Source: Gemmatimonadota bacterium (lineage in GTDB: Bacteria; Latescibacterota; UBA2968). From it: a DNA stretch of 53,090 bases. The stretch is taken from NCBI GenBank assembly GCA_026706845.1, contig JAPOXY010000141.1:1-53090 (forward strand), read 5' to 3'. Under the pieces are notes generated by a model. The model did not search any database, was not told the DNA's origin, and saw nothing but the letters and a program-made list of their open reading frames with translations. A program made the position numbers and the translations under genes. Position 1 is the stretch's first letter. Every line of letters starts with the position of its first letter. Below, in pieces: positions 34,126 through 43,070 of the stretch.

Positions 34126-35424
34126 ATGTCCGAATCATTGTTCAGCGATGCCAGCCAACGGCTCGACGAAGCTCTGGCGTATGCTTCTATTTCCGAGGAG
34201 GCTATTGAGCGGCTCAAATTGCCTAAATCGAGTTTGAAAGTTTCTATCCCGGTGCGGATGGATAACGGCGAGTTGCGTATTTTCCCGGGGTACCGGGTGC
34301 GCTACGACGATACGCGAGGTCCCACCAAAGGAGGCATTCGCTTTCATCCAGATGTGTCTATTGACGAGGTGCAGTCTCTGGCTTTTTGGATGACTTTCAA
34401 ATGCGCGGTGGCCAATTTGCCCTTTGGCGGGGGCAAAGGTGGCATAACGGTTGATCCCAAGTCGCTGTCTCCGTTTGAACTGGAGCGGCTCAGTCGAGGT
34501 TATATCGACGCGGTGGCCGATTTTATCGGTCCGGATGTCGATATTCCAGCGCCAGATGTTTATACCAATGAGATGATTATGGGCTGGATGGTGGATCAGT
34601 ATAGCATTATTAAGCGGCAGATTGCGCCTGCGGTGATTACTGGTAAGCCTTTGACTATGGGGGGGAGCCTGGGGAGGGATAAGGCGACTGCCCTGGGCGC
34701 TTTTTTTACTATGGAGGCGACTTTGCCCAGGCTCGGGTTGAGTGGCTCGCCCGCTACGACGACTGTGGCAGTGCAGGGTTTTGGCAATGCCGGGGCTATT
34801 ATTGCTGAGTTGCTTTTTAACGCCGGTTACAAGGTTGTGGCGGTGAGCGATTCTATGGGTGGGATATATCGGCGAGAGGGTCTCGATATTCCCAGTGTGC
34901 GTCAGTTCAAGGATTCGACCCGCGCGCTTAAGGCTGTTTATTGCGAGGGCAGTGTGTGCAATGCGGTCGATCACGAGACGATTACCAATGAGGAATTGCT
35001 CGCGCTCGATGTCGATATCCTGGCTCCTGCGGCGCTGGAGAATCAGATTACGGCGTCTAATGCCCGCGATATTAAGGCGAGGGCGGTGTACGAACTGGCA
35101 AATGGTCCGACGACTCCGGAGGCGGACGAGATTTTGCGCGGGCGGGATGTGGTGGTGTTTCCCGATATTCTGGTCAATGCTGGCGGCGTGACCGTGAGTT
35201 ATTTTGAGTGGGTGCAGAATCGTCAAGGTCTGTATTGGACGCTGGATGAGGTTAACCAGCGATTGAAACAGAAGATGGTCGAGGAGACGGAGCGCGTTTG
35301 GGATATTGCCCAGACACAGGGTATTTCCCAGCGTACGGCGGCTTATGTCCACGCTTTGAACCGAATCGGCGATGCGGTGCAAGCTAAGGGGACCAAGAGC
35401 TATTTCACGGGTGGGAGTGATTAG
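34126..35424 (+). CDS. gdhA: Glu/Leu/Phe/Val dehydrogenase (glutamate dehydrogenase)
   Basis: 432 residues. RVRYDDTRGPTKGGIRFHPD and PFGGGKGGITVDP carry the substrate-binding and catalytic Lys; DIPAPDVYTNEMIMGWM includes the catalytic Asp; VAVQGFGNAGAIIAELLF is the NAD(P) loop. The sequence type matches the NAD- or dual-specific hexameric enzymes. It interconverts glutamate and 2-oxoglutarate plus ammonia. GAGGAGG lies before the start. It sits only 75 nt after the DksA-like gene; a shared role in nitrogen or stringent control is possible but not shown. Confidence 0.93.
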   Translation: MSESLFSDASQRLDEALAYASISEEAIERLKLPKSSLKVSIPVRMDNGELRIFPGYRVRYDDTRGPTKGGIRFHPDVSIDEVQSLAFWMTFKCAVANLPFGGGKGGITVDPKSLSPFELERLSRGYIDAVADFIGPDVDIPAPDVYTNEMIMGWMVDQYSIIKRQIAPAVITGKPLTMGGSLGRDKATALGAFFTMEATLPRLGLSGSPATTTVAVQGFGNAGAIIAELLFNAGYKVVAVSDSMGGIYRREGLDIPSVRQFKDSTRALKAVYCEGSVCNAVDHETITNEELLALDVDILAPAALENQITASNARDIKARAVYELANGPTTPEADEILRGRDVVVFPDILVNAGGVTVSYFEWVQNRQGLYWTLDEVNQRLKQKMVEETERVWDIAQTQGISQRTAAYVHALNRIGDAVQAKGTKSYFTGGSD

Positions 35425-35442
35425 AATCGCTGGATATGGTGC

Positions 35443-35480
35443 AAAAAAAGGAGATACCAGGCGGTGTCTCCTTTTTCTTT
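35443..35480. terminator. Terminator between gdhA and the aldolase gene
   Basis: AAAAAGGAGATACC pairs with GGTGTCTCCTTTTT (one G-T pair) around AGGC, followed by a T-run on the plus strand and an A-run on the other side. Serves both convergent genes. Confidence 0.88.
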
Positions 35481-35495
35481 TCTTGCGATGGTGGG

Positions 35496-36257
35496 TCAGG
35501 TCCGGATTTCACGAAGGATGTGGCGGCAGCCGTAGAGGTAGATGCCGGTGTCAACGGAGAGCGAGATGTAGCCCACGCCCGCGTCAATCCAGCGGTTGGC
35601 GGCTTCGGGAGAGTCGGCAAATGTGCCGACAGTGAGTCCGGCGTCGTTGATTAAGTTTGCGGCTTCGCGCATTCGGTCAACTACGCGCGGGTCGTTGACC
35701 TCGCCGGGTATGCCGAGAGATTGCGACAGGTCATAAGGTCCCAGGAAGATGACGTCGAGACCCGGAACGGAGATGATTTCTTCGAGGTTTTCAAGGCCTT
35801 CCACGCCTTCGATATGGATGAGTATCATCGATGAGGCATTGAGGCGTTCAAAGATGGCACCACCATCTGCAAAATAACGGGCTGCTCGGGTATAGGGCGA
35901 GACACCCCGCATACCCAGCGGTGAGTATTTGGCTGCCCGCACAACGGCTTCGGCATCGGCTTTGTTGCAGATTTGCGGTACCTGTACGCCGCCAGCACCT
36001 ATGTCGAGGGCGCGCAGGATCTGTGCGGGGTCATTTTCTCGGACTCTGACTATGGGTGTGATATCGACGCCGTGTGCAACGCGGCAGAGGTCTTCGCAGG
36101 TGGGAATGTCGAGCGGCCCGTGTTCGGTGTCGAGGATGACAAAGTCAAATCCGCTGTATGCCGCGATTTCGATGAGTGCGCCAGAGCTGATGTTGACGAA
36201 AGGTCCGATGGCAACGCCGCCATTGGAGAGTTTGTTTTTGAGCAGGTTTTCGGCCAT
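35496..36257 (-). CDS. HpcH/HpaI family aldolase (2-keto-3-deoxy-sugar acid type)
   Basis: 253 residues. FDFVILDTEHGPLD, PIVRVREND, GAGGVQVPQICNKADAEAVV and the metal-binding Glu and Asp in IHIEGVEGLENLEEI and LDVIFLGPYDLSQSLG are all family signatures. It is a class II, metal-dependent aldolase that splits 2-keto-3-deoxy acids to pyruvate and an aldehyde. AGGAG precedes the start. The gene begins 39 nt after a sulfatase stop, suggesting one operon for removing sulfate from a sugar acid and cleaving it; the substrate is inferred from context only. Confidence 0.9.
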   Translation of the reverse strand: MAENLLKNKLSNGGVAIGPFVNISSGALIEIAAYSGFDFVILDTEHGPLDIPTCEDLCRVAHGVDITPIVRVRENDPAQILRALDIGAGGVQVPQICNKADAEAVVRAAKYSPLGMRGVSPYTRAARYFADGGAIFERLNASSMILIHIEGVEGLENLEEIISVPGLDVIFLGPYDLSQSLGIPGEVNDPRVVDRMREAANLINDAGLTVGTFADSPEAANRWIDAGVGYISLSVDTGIYLYGCRHILREIRT

Positions 36258-36296
36258 TTTGAAACTCCTGTTAAGGTAAAGATTTAAGCGGTAAAA

Positions 36297-37586
36297 CTAT
36301 ACACCTGTAAAAGACCTATCATTTGTTTTTTCGCACCAGTCGCGCAGGCGGCGGCGGTGGTCGTCGAGTTCATTTTTGAAACGCGAGTTGACGGCGAGAT
36401 TGACCATTTCGCCGGGGTCGTTCTGGAGGTCGATGAGTTGTTCGCGGTGGCGGCCCATGGGAAAGGCGCTGTATTTGTAGCGGTCGGTGAGTACGGCGCG
36501 CGAAGCACCGCTACCGCCTGGACCAGAGCCGAGGTCGATGATGGTTTCGACGACGAGGTCGTCACGCCACTCGCCGGATGTGTTGCCTTCTGCGAGAGGC
36601 CGCAGGCTCAATCCGTCGAGGTCCTCAGGAGCGCTTGCACCGCCGCTGTCGCATAAGGTGGGCAGCAGGTCGAGGCCGAGGGAGACGAGGTGCGTGTCGT
36701 TGACGCCGCCGGGTTGCGTGACGCCTTTGTGGCTGATGATGAATGGGATGTTGATGACTTCTTCGTAGAGGCTGGTTTTTTGATTCCAGTTGTGTGCGCC
36801 GTGTCCGTCGCCGTGGTCTGAGGTGAAAACGATATACGTATCTTCTTCGAGGCCCAGGTCGCGCAAGCCGTTGAGGAGGACGCCGATTTCGGCATCGACT
36901 TTTTCGCACAGGCGGTAATAGAGGAAGCGGAGGCGTCGCCAGTCGTCTTCGGTGTATTCGATGGTGGGATAGACGCGGCGGTTGGCCTGGCGCAGCATTT
37001 GGAGGATGTCGGGTGAATAGGGTGGGATGGCGAAGTTCGCGGGCAGGTTCGGGCATTCTTCTATGGTTGCGGGTTCTGGCACGGGACCTTGCGGAAGCGG
37101 CTGACTGCGGGCGACCTGGCAGATGTCGTGGGGATTGAGGAATGACGCGATGAGGAAGAAGGGGGTGTCGCGGTCGCGTTTCATAAATTCGATGGCGCGG
37201 AGGGGTACTTCGTCGTCGCGATTGCCACAGATGACTTCGAGGCCGCTTTCTTCAGGTGTGGTGCCCGGGACATGCCATTTGCCCGAGAGGGCGCAATCAT
37301 AGCCCGCGTTTTTGAGAAAGTTGCCGAGGGTTTTGCCTTTGTATTCGTCTTTGATCGGGGTGCCGTTGCTCGTGGCGCCGTTTTGATGTGGATAGAGGCC
37401 CGTCATATAGCTGGCGCGCTGGGGTCCGCACAGGGGATGCGTGCAATAGGCGCGGGTGAAGCGCACGCCGGTTTGGGCGAGGCTGTCCATATTTGGGGTG
37501 TGTACGTCGGGGTTGCCCGCACAGGACATGGCCCCGGCGTATTGCTGATCGGTGATGATGAAGAGGATATTGGGACGATCTGGCAT
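36297..37586 (-). CDS. Sulfatase (formylglycine-dependent, CGPQR motif)
   Basis: 429 residues. NILFIITDQQYAGAMSCAGN binds the metal, CGPQRASYMTG holds the formylglycine Cys (C-x-P-x-R kept, Ser at position four replaced by Gln), and GKWHVPG and FTSDHGDGHGAHNWNQKTS complete the site. No signal peptide. It precedes the HpcH/HpaI aldolase. Compared with the two tandem sulfatases at 18-21 kb it is a separate branch, judging by motif and length. The third sulfatase in 20 kb points to use of sulfated glycans. Confidence 0.9.
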   Translation of the reverse strand: MPDRPNILFIITDQQYAGAMSCAGNPDVHTPNMDSLAQTGVRFTRAYCTHPLCGPQRASYMTGLYPHQNGATSNGTPIKDEYKGKTLGNFLKNAGYDCALSGKWHVPGTTPEESGLEVICGNRDDEVPLRAIEFMKRDRDTPFFLIASFLNPHDICQVARSQPLPQGPVPEPATIEECPNLPANFAIPPYSPDILQMLRQANRRVYPTIEYTEDDWRRLRFLYYRLCEKVDAEIGVLLNGLRDLGLEEDTYIVFTSDHGDGHGAHNWNQKTSLYEEVINIPFIISHKGVTQPGGVNDTHLVSLGLDLLPTLCDSGGASAPEDLDGLSLRPLAEGNTSGEWRDDLVVETIIDLGSGPGGSGASRAVLTDRYKYSAFPMGRHREQLIDLQNDPGEMVNLAVNSRFKNELDDHRRRLRDWCEKTNDRSFTGV

Positions 37587-37645
37587 GTGACATCCTTTTT
37601 TGAAAGTGAGCGGTAGCTCGACGGTTAAAAAAAATCTGGTTTCAT

Positions 37646-38806
37646 CTATGAGTATGTGGTGCCAAAGACGCTAACAAAGATGAGAAAATCGGCAAAGTTG
37701 ATGACACCATCGTCGTTCAGGTCCATGCGGGCATCGTAATTGGCATCTGATGATGATAATCCAAAAACGCCGGTAAAGGCGAGAAAATCGGCAAAGTCAA
37801 CGTCGTGGTCGCCATCGAAATCGCCGGAAATGATAGCAACAGTGATCACGGCGTTGGACACATCCAATGAGTCCTGTTGGCCATTGAGATTGGCCATTAA
37901 AGCGGTTTTGACAATGAGCGTTGTTTCTGGTTCAAGGGTTTTGGTCACTTGTAGGTCAATTTGACCGAGATAACCATTGGCTGGCACAGCAGGGGTAGAG
38001 ATGAGTAGTGCGGATAGGATAGGACGGTCCGGTGTTTGGCGCAGGGGAGTACCTGTAAAGCTCGTGCCCGATATGCTGCCGATGTAGTTAGAAAATGTCT
38101 TGTCTGGCAGGTCGAGTTCTATTTCGTAACCATAAGTTTGTTTGTCTGCGGCCATTGGAACAAAGAGTTGGAATTGTATCGTGTCGTCTGCTGTTTGTTC
38201 GGGGATGATCAGTCTGTTGTTCTGTATAGCGGGTGTTTCAATTTGTGTGTCGAGGTGGAGTAGCATGCCTTCAAATTCACCGCTTGTAGGCTCGTTAAAC
38301 GATATGATATTTGTCGTTGTGATTTCGTCGATCAATGCCACGCTTTGAGCAAGTGTAACCATCTTAATGCCCAGGGTGAATGCCTTATCCGTTACATCCA
38401 CTGTGGTGGTAAACTCAGCGCGTGCTATAAAACCGGATTCCGGCAAGGTGACAGGGGTAGCAGATGCGAAATTTGTGCCGGTCGAGTCTGGTTCTGGAAC
38501 AACAAAGGCGAACGCACTGTTTTCGGCTTTGTCAAAAGTCAAAATAGCAGAATCAAAGTCGAATATGACTACTACGCCAGCGAGAGGTGTGGTCACACCT
38601 TTTGCGAAGACTTCAACGGCAATTTTTGTGCCCTGTCCAGAGATGGTGCCTGAGGTAACACCCTCATCTGTCTGATTGCCCGACCCACCATCGGGAATGA
38701 GATCGAGCGATAACATGGCATTTGCATTGGGACCAGCAGAGGCTTGTCCCACAAGGGCCAGCAATGCAAGGGTGGTAACAAATAGAAATGCTTTTTTGAG
38801 AAACAT
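37646..38806 (-). CDS. Secreted cohesin-like and dockerin protein
   Basis: 386 residues with a clear signal peptide (MFLKKAFLFVTTLALLALVG, cut after ASA). Two beta-rich modules follow (about 30-195 and 200-320); the first has GTKIAVEVFAKG and LAGVVVIFDFDSAILTF, the pattern of cohesin-like domains. The C-terminus (about 325-386) is a dockerin: GDFDGDHDVDFADFLAF and MDLNDDGVINFADFLIF are its two calcium-binding F-hand repeats. Cohesin and dockerin in one chain could allow self-assembly or attachment at the surface. The ribosome site AAGGAGGT is the best in the window. It starts 18 nt after the Pnkp stop, so it may be transcribed from the RNA-repair operon, without an obvious functional link. 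Confidence 0.8.
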   Translation of the reverse strand: MFLKKAFLFVTTLALLALVGQASAGPNANAMLSLDLIPDGGSGNQTDEGVTSGTISGQGTKIAVEVFAKGVTTPLAGVVVIFDFDSAILTFDKAENSAFAFVVPEPDSTGTNFASATPVTLPESGFIARAEFTTTVDVTDKAFTLGIKMVTLAQSVALIDEITTTNIISFNEPTSGEFEGMLLHLDTQIETPAIQNNRLIIPEQTADDTIQFQLFVPMAADKQTYGYEIELDLPDKTFSNYIGSISGTSFTGTPLRQTPDRPILSALLISTPAVPANGYLGQIDLQVTKTLEPETTLIVKTALMANLNGQQDSLDVSNAVITVAIISGDFDGDHDVDFADFLAFTGVFGLSSSDANYDARMDLNDDGVINFADFLIFVSVFGTTYS

Positions 38807-38824
38807 TTGCGACCTCCTTCCTGA

Positions 38825-41362
38825 CTACAGCCGCGGATCTACGGGCTCTGTTTCGAGCGCGAGGACGCCGAAGACGCATTCGTGGATGCGGCGCAGGGGC
38901 TCGTTTTGAACGAAGCGGCTGAGGGCTTCGAGGCCCAGGGCAAATTCGCGCAGGGCAAGGGATTGCTTGGTTTTGACATTGCGCCAGCGCAATTTTTCGA
39001 GATTTTCGGGAGTGGTGTATTCGGGACCGTAGATGATGCGGAGGTATTCGCGTCCTCTGCATTTGATGGCGGGCTGGATCAGCCGGTCTTTTTTATTTTG
39101 CGCAATGAAATTTATGGGTTTGACGACCATGCCCTCGCTACCCTGTGCTGTTTTTTCTTTCCACCATGCGGTGGTGTTGTCACAACTTTGTGTGTCGTTG
39201 AGATCGACGATGCGGTATGATGTGGCGTGGAGGATTTCGGGATCAGTCATGCACAGTTTTGAGAGGGTTTCCATGTGATAGGTGTGTGGCTGGTTGTGGT
39301 GAACGCTTCCTTCTGTGGCGAGGATGTGAAAGGGCGCGAGTTTGAGGTCTGTGAGATTGTGAACGGGCCAGCAGTAGGCGCGGTATGCGTGGATGTAGTG
39401 GTCGATGCGTTGTGAACTGGCTCTGTATTTGGCGAGCCAGTCGGCGACGTCGATATTGTTGGTCGCGGTGGCGTTGAGGGCTTCGATGGTGGCGTTGAGC
39501 GAGGTGCGGGCAGAGGCGCCGACAGCCGCGTATTGTTCTTGTAATAGTTGTTGTGCGCGCGCAGACCAGGGCATGAGTTCGCAGTCGAGGGCTATCCATG
39601 TGGTGTTGAGGTCATTCCAGAGGTTGGTTTTGGAGACGGCGTTTTGGAGGCGCGTGAGGAACGCGGTTTCGAGGGTTGTATCGTCAAAGAAGGAGCGGCC
39701 TGTTCGGGTATAACACGCGCCGGGTGCGGGTTCGGATAGGCCAAAACGCGAGCGGGCAACTTCGTCGTCTTTGCACAGGATGACAATGGCGCGGGATCCC
39801 ATGTGTTTTTCTTCAGCTATGACCTGAGCGATGTTGTTTTCCCGGTAGTAGGCATAAGCTTCATCGGGGTGTTCGAGGATGTTGGGGCGCGAACTGGGTT
39901 TTGATGGGGACATGGTCGGCGGCAGGTAGATCAGCCATTTGGGGTCGATGGCGTAGCGGCTCATTATTTCGAGTGCGGCAGTGGCGTGTTCTTCGCGGAT
40001 GGTGATGCGCGGGATGAGAAAGGTATCTACAGCGCGTTTGCCGCTGACGTCGTCGATGTCGAGCATGTCGTCGTGCGTTTGCTGTGCAGAGCGCGTGGTC
40101 TGAGAGGTAAGAGGACGCGAGGGTTTGCTATATGTTTTGAGCGCGGGTACGGAAACGCATTCTTTTTCGGGATAACGCAAGGCTGTGAGTGCGCCGCCAT
40201 AGACGCAGCCTGTGTCGATGTTGATGGTGTTGTTGAGCCATTCGGGATTGGATACGGGGGTGTGTCCATAGACGACGGTGGCTGTGCCGCGATATCGCGC
40301 CGCCCAGTTGAGGCGGATGGGCAGGCCAAGTTCGTCGGTTTCGCCCGTGGTTTCGCCATATAGCGCGAAGGCGCGCACGGTGCCCGAGGTGCGTCCGGCG
40401 AGTTCTTCTTTCATTCCGGCGTGTGCAACGATGAGGTTGCCGTCGTCGAGTATGTAGTGGCTGACGAGGCTGTCGAGGAATTTTGCATAGCGTTTGTGGA
40501 CTTCAATGGGATATGATTCGAGTTGTTCGAGGGTTTCGGAAAGGCCATAAGTGGGTCTGACCTTTTTGCCCTGTAGCGCGCGAACGAGGCGCGTGTCGTG
40601 ATTGCCGGGGATGCAGAGGGCGGCGCCGGAATCGACCATTTGCATGACGAGATCGAGTACCTGGGGTGTTTGGGGACCGCGATCTACGAGGTCGCCGAGG
40701 AAGATGGCTTTGCGTCCCGGCGGTGGTGTTATATGGTTGGACTGAATGTCGTAGCCGAGTTTGTCGAGTAGCGCGAGGAGTTCGTCGTAACAGCCGTGTA
40801 CATCGCCGATGATATCAAAGGGGCCGCGTTCGTCGCGGTGGTTGGGCCAAACTTTTTCGCGTGTGACGCACACGCGCTGGATTTCCTCTTCTGAGCGCAG
40901 GGTGTAGATGCGACGAAATCCTTCGCGTTTGAGGCGTTTGAACGAGCGGCGGAGTTGATGGCGTTGTTGTGCGATAACGCGATGCGCAAAGTTGCGGTCT
41001 GGGCGGTGTTTGTTGCGCTCGCGGCAGAGGTCTTCGGGCATATCGAGGACGATGGCGATGGGGAAGACGTGATGTTGTTTGGCCAGTGCGACGAGGGGTT
41101 TGCGGGCGCTTTCCTGTACGCTGGTGGCGTCGATAACGGTGAGTTTGTAATTGGCGAGGCGTTTGGCTGCCACGTAGTGGAGGGTTTCAAATGCCTCTTT
41201 TGTGATGGTCTGATCGGTTTCGTCGTCGCTGATGAGTCCGCGGAAGTAGTCGGAGGAGAGGACTTCGGTCGGTTTGAAGTGGGTTTTGGCAAATGTGGAT
41301 TTGCCAGAGCCAGATACGCCGATGAGGACGACGAGGGAGATTTCGGGGAGTGAGATGTTCAT
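38825..41362 (-). CDS. pnkp: Polynucleotide kinase-phosphatase-ligase (bacterial Pnkp)
   Basis: 845 residues with the three expected modules. Kinase (1-170): P-loop GVSGSGKST at 15-23. Phosphatase of the calcineurin type (about 180-400): GDVHGCYDE near 186, GDLVDRGPQ, GNHDTR near 253, and YGHTPVS. Adenylyltransferase (about 480-845): IAEEKHMGSRAIV, with the Lys expected to form lysyl-AMP at about 519. Bacterial Pnkp repairs RNA ends made by ribotoxins: it phosphorylates the 5'-OH, removes the 2',3'-cyclic phosphate and, with Hen1, seals the break. The gene starts 3 nt after the hen1 stop. Length and motif order match the studied Clostridium thermocellum enzyme. Confidence 0.95.
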   Translation of the reverse strand: MNISLPEISLVVLIGVSGSGKSTFAKTHFKPTEVLSSDYFRGLISDDETDQTITKEAFETLHYVAAKRLANYKLTVIDATSVQESARKPLVALAKQHHVFPIAIVLDMPEDLCRERNKHRPDRNFAHRVIAQQRHQLRRSFKRLKREGFRRIYTLRSEEEIQRVCVTREKVWPNHRDERGPFDIIGDVHGCYDELLALLDKLGYDIQSNHITPPPGRKAIFLGDLVDRGPQTPQVLDLVMQMVDSGAALCIPGNHDTRLVRALQGKKVRPTYGLSETLEQLESYPIEVHKRYAKFLDSLVSHYILDDGNLIVAHAGMKEELAGRTSGTVRAFALYGETTGETDELGLPIRLNWAARYRGTATVVYGHTPVSNPEWLNNTINIDTGCVYGGALTALRYPEKECVSVPALKTYSKPSRPLTSQTTRSAQQTHDDMLDIDDVSGKRAVDTFLIPRITIREEHATAALEIMSRYAIDPKWLIYLPPTMSPSKPSSRPNILEHPDEAYAYYRENNIAQVIAEEKHMGSRAIVILCKDDEVARSRFGLSEPAPGACYTRTGRSFFDDTTLETAFLTRLQNAVSKTNLWNDLNTTWIALDCELMPWSARAQQLLQEQYAAVGASARTSLNATIEALNATATNNIDVADWLAKYRASSQRIDHYIHAYRAYCWPVHNLTDLKLAPFHILATEGSVHHNQPHTYHMETLSKLCMTDPEILHATSYRIVDLNDTQSCDNTTAWWKEKTAQGSEGMVVKPINFIAQNKKDRLIQPAIKCRGREYLRIIYGPEYTTPENLEKLRWRNVKTKQSLALREFALGLEALSRFVQNEPLRRIHECVFGVLALETEPVDPRL

Positions 41363-41365
41363 GGT

Positions 41366-42727
41366 TTATTTTGTATTAAATACGGCCATTTGCGTTGGTG
41401 GGCCTGCTTTGGGATCTACGGGACCGATGGGTTTGATTGTTGTGTGGTAGTTGAATTTTTTTTCGATGCCTTGCGTCCAGTGTTGAAATTGTTTGCGCGA
41501 CCACTCGAACCGGTGATCGGGATGGCGAAATTGCCCGGCGGGAAGAGATTCCCAAAGCGTGTTGAAGTCGGCGTTTGGGGTGGTGATGATGACGGTGTTG
41601 GGATGGGCATATTCAAATACGACGCGTTCGAAGACGGGTAGTCGCGATGGGTCGAGGTGTTCGATGACTTCTAAGAGTACTGCGGCGTCATAGCTGTCGA
41701 GGCGCGTGTCGCGATAAAATAGCGATCCGTGAATGAGTTCAATGCGGTTGCGCTGTATGGGTTGCTCGAGGCGTTTTTTGGCGCGGCTCAAGGCATGGTG
41801 TGAAACTTCCATGCCGAGGATTTTGGTAAATTGGGGGCGTTCTGACAGGACTTGTGTGAAGTGACCTTCACCGCAGCCGAGATCGATTACGCGTTGTGCG
41901 CCGCTGATTTCGAGTTCTTTGAGTACGGCATTGTGTCGTTGCTGGTTCAGCCTGAGGTTGTTTTCGACGACGAGTTCGTTGTCTTTGATATTGCGCGATA
42001 GGGGTTGTTCATCCATAAGGCGATAGGCTTCCTGGGTGAGGATGCGCTGGTGTCTGAGATATCGGTCAATGATGAGGTCGCGTTTGGGGTGGTCTGATAA
42101 CCAGCCTTCGCCGCGGCGCATCAAGGTGTCGATTTCAGATTGGCTGACGAAGTAGTGTTTGTCGTCGTCGAGTACGGGGATGAGGACGTAGAGATGAGTG
42201 AGCAGGTTTTTTAGTGGGATGTTTGCTTCGAGTGCGACGGTGTAATACGGGCTGTACCCCCATTCTGAGAATTTTTCGTCGAGGTGGTGCGGTTTGGCTG
42301 TGACTTTATATCCCAATGGCTGAAACAGGTCGTTGAGCAGTTGGTCGCCACCGCGACACGGTAGAACGTGGATTTCTGCGCGCAAGGGAATGGCCCGGGT
42401 AACGAGGTCTGGTCGGTCGGCGCACTGGCCTTTGAGCGCGCTGCCAAATACGCGGGCGATGGCTACGCTGGTGAACGAGGAGGCGACATAGGGACGATCT
42501 GTGACGTAATCGCGAAGTGCAAAGGTGTTTTGGCGACGGCGTTTGAGGCCAATGGTGTCGAGGTCAAGCAATAGGGCAGCCGTGCATTTTTCATCGGTGG
42601 CTTCGGGATAAAATACATGTCCGTGACCAAAGGAGAGGTCAAAGGTCTGTGCACGTCCGGGATGTTTGTGTAGCAGATAGCCCAGGTCGGTTGCGGGGTT
42701 GTATGTGGTTGTGATGGTTAAGAGCAT
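41366..42727 (-). CDS. hen1: Hen1, 3'-terminal RNA ribose 2'-O-methyltransferase
   Basis: 453 residues from the ATG at 42727-42725 (MLLTITTTYNPATDLGYLLH); a frame extension of 12 codons upstream would enter the hairpin repeat and looks non-coding. The N-terminal half (about 1-240) is the bacterial Hen1 domain that activates the Pnkp ligase (HVFYPEATDEKCTAALLLDLD). The C-terminal half is the methyltransferase: VIDLGCGEGHFTQVL, then EVIEHLDPSR with the metal-binding E-x-x-E-H, and HPDHRFEW with the further His. It methylates the 2'-OH at the broken 3' end before ligation, which protects the repaired RNA from being cut again. First gene of the hen1-pnkp operon. Confidence 0.95.
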   Translation of the reverse strand: MLLTITTTYNPATDLGYLLHKHPGRAQTFDLSFGHGHVFYPEATDEKCTAALLLDLDTIGLKRRRQNTFALRDYVTDRPYVASSFTSVAIARVFGSALKGQCADRPDLVTRAIPLRAEIHVLPCRGGDQLLNDLFQPLGYKVTAKPHHLDEKFSEWGYSPYYTVALEANIPLKNLLTHLYVLIPVLDDDKHYFVSQSEIDTLMRRGEGWLSDHPKRDLIIDRYLRHQRILTQEAYRLMDEQPLSRNIKDNELVVENNLRLNQQRHNAVLKELEISGAQRVIDLGCGEGHFTQVLSERPQFTKILGMEVSHHALSRAKKRLEQPIQRNRIELIHGSLFYRDTRLDSYDAAVLLEVIEHLDPSRLPVFERVVFEYAHPNTVIITTPNADFNTLWESLPAGQFRHPDHRFEWSRKQFQHWTQGIEKKFNYHTTIKPIGPVDPKAGPPTQMAVFNTK

Positions 42728-42748
42728 GTGAAGTGTGGAACAGTTTAC

Positions 42749-42796
42749 AACTGGTCGCGTCATCCCGTGATGGTTCTACACGGGACCAGACCAGTT
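42749..42796. repeat. Nested hairpin in the hen1 leader, copy 1 of the CGTCAT/TCCAG repeat family
   Basis: Outer arms AACTGGTC (42749-42756) and GACCAGTT (42789-42796), inner arms CCCGTG (42764-42769) and CACGGG (42779-42784). The inner part, CGTCAT-CCCGTG-ATG...CACGGG-ACCAG, has the layout of the four other copies downstream with different stem bases. It ends 21 nt before the hen1 start codon and would be part of that mRNA leader. Confidence 0.75.
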
Positions 42797-42842
42797 CACT
42801 GTGAAAGCCTGCCCCATAAAGTGTTATACGGGTGATAGCCCT

Positions 42843-42876
42843 CGTCATCGCGGCATGGTGTTGAGCCGCGATCCAG
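42843..42876. repeat. CGTCAT/TCCAG palindromic repeat, copy 2
   Basis: CGTC followed by ATCGCGGC (42847-42854), a short loop with ATGGTGTTGA, then GCCGCGAT (42865-42872) and CCAG. Perfect 8-bp arms. Same orientation as copies 1, 4 and 5. Confidence 0.85.
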
Positions 42877-43070
42877 AGGTTTTGTTTGTTATTATTGACG
42901 TTGTGCATTGGAGTGCTGTTTCAAGATATATATAAAATTATATAAATGATAGTGTTACTTGTTCCAGTCCCTGTGTCAATCTTTTTATGTGGACTGAAAT
43001 TTGTCGATGGTGTATTTTTTGGTGGATGCGAAGAGGTTTGAAGGGATTTACATTTTTGAAGGGGCGAAAA

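Larger units (their letters stand above)
42728..43070. other. Intergenic region between divergent hen1 and small membrane protein genes
   Basis: About 340 bp without a convincing gene. It holds repeat copies 1 and 2 and, at 42925-42965, a very AT-rich tract likely to contain the divergent promoters, though no clear -35/-10 pair could be fixed. Confidence 0.6.

Noticed and set aside
34135-35382. A 415-codon minus-strand open frame opposite gdhA
   Set aside because: It mirrors the glutamate dehydrogenase gene, whose motifs are certain; the translation has no recognisable domain and a composition typical of antisense frames.
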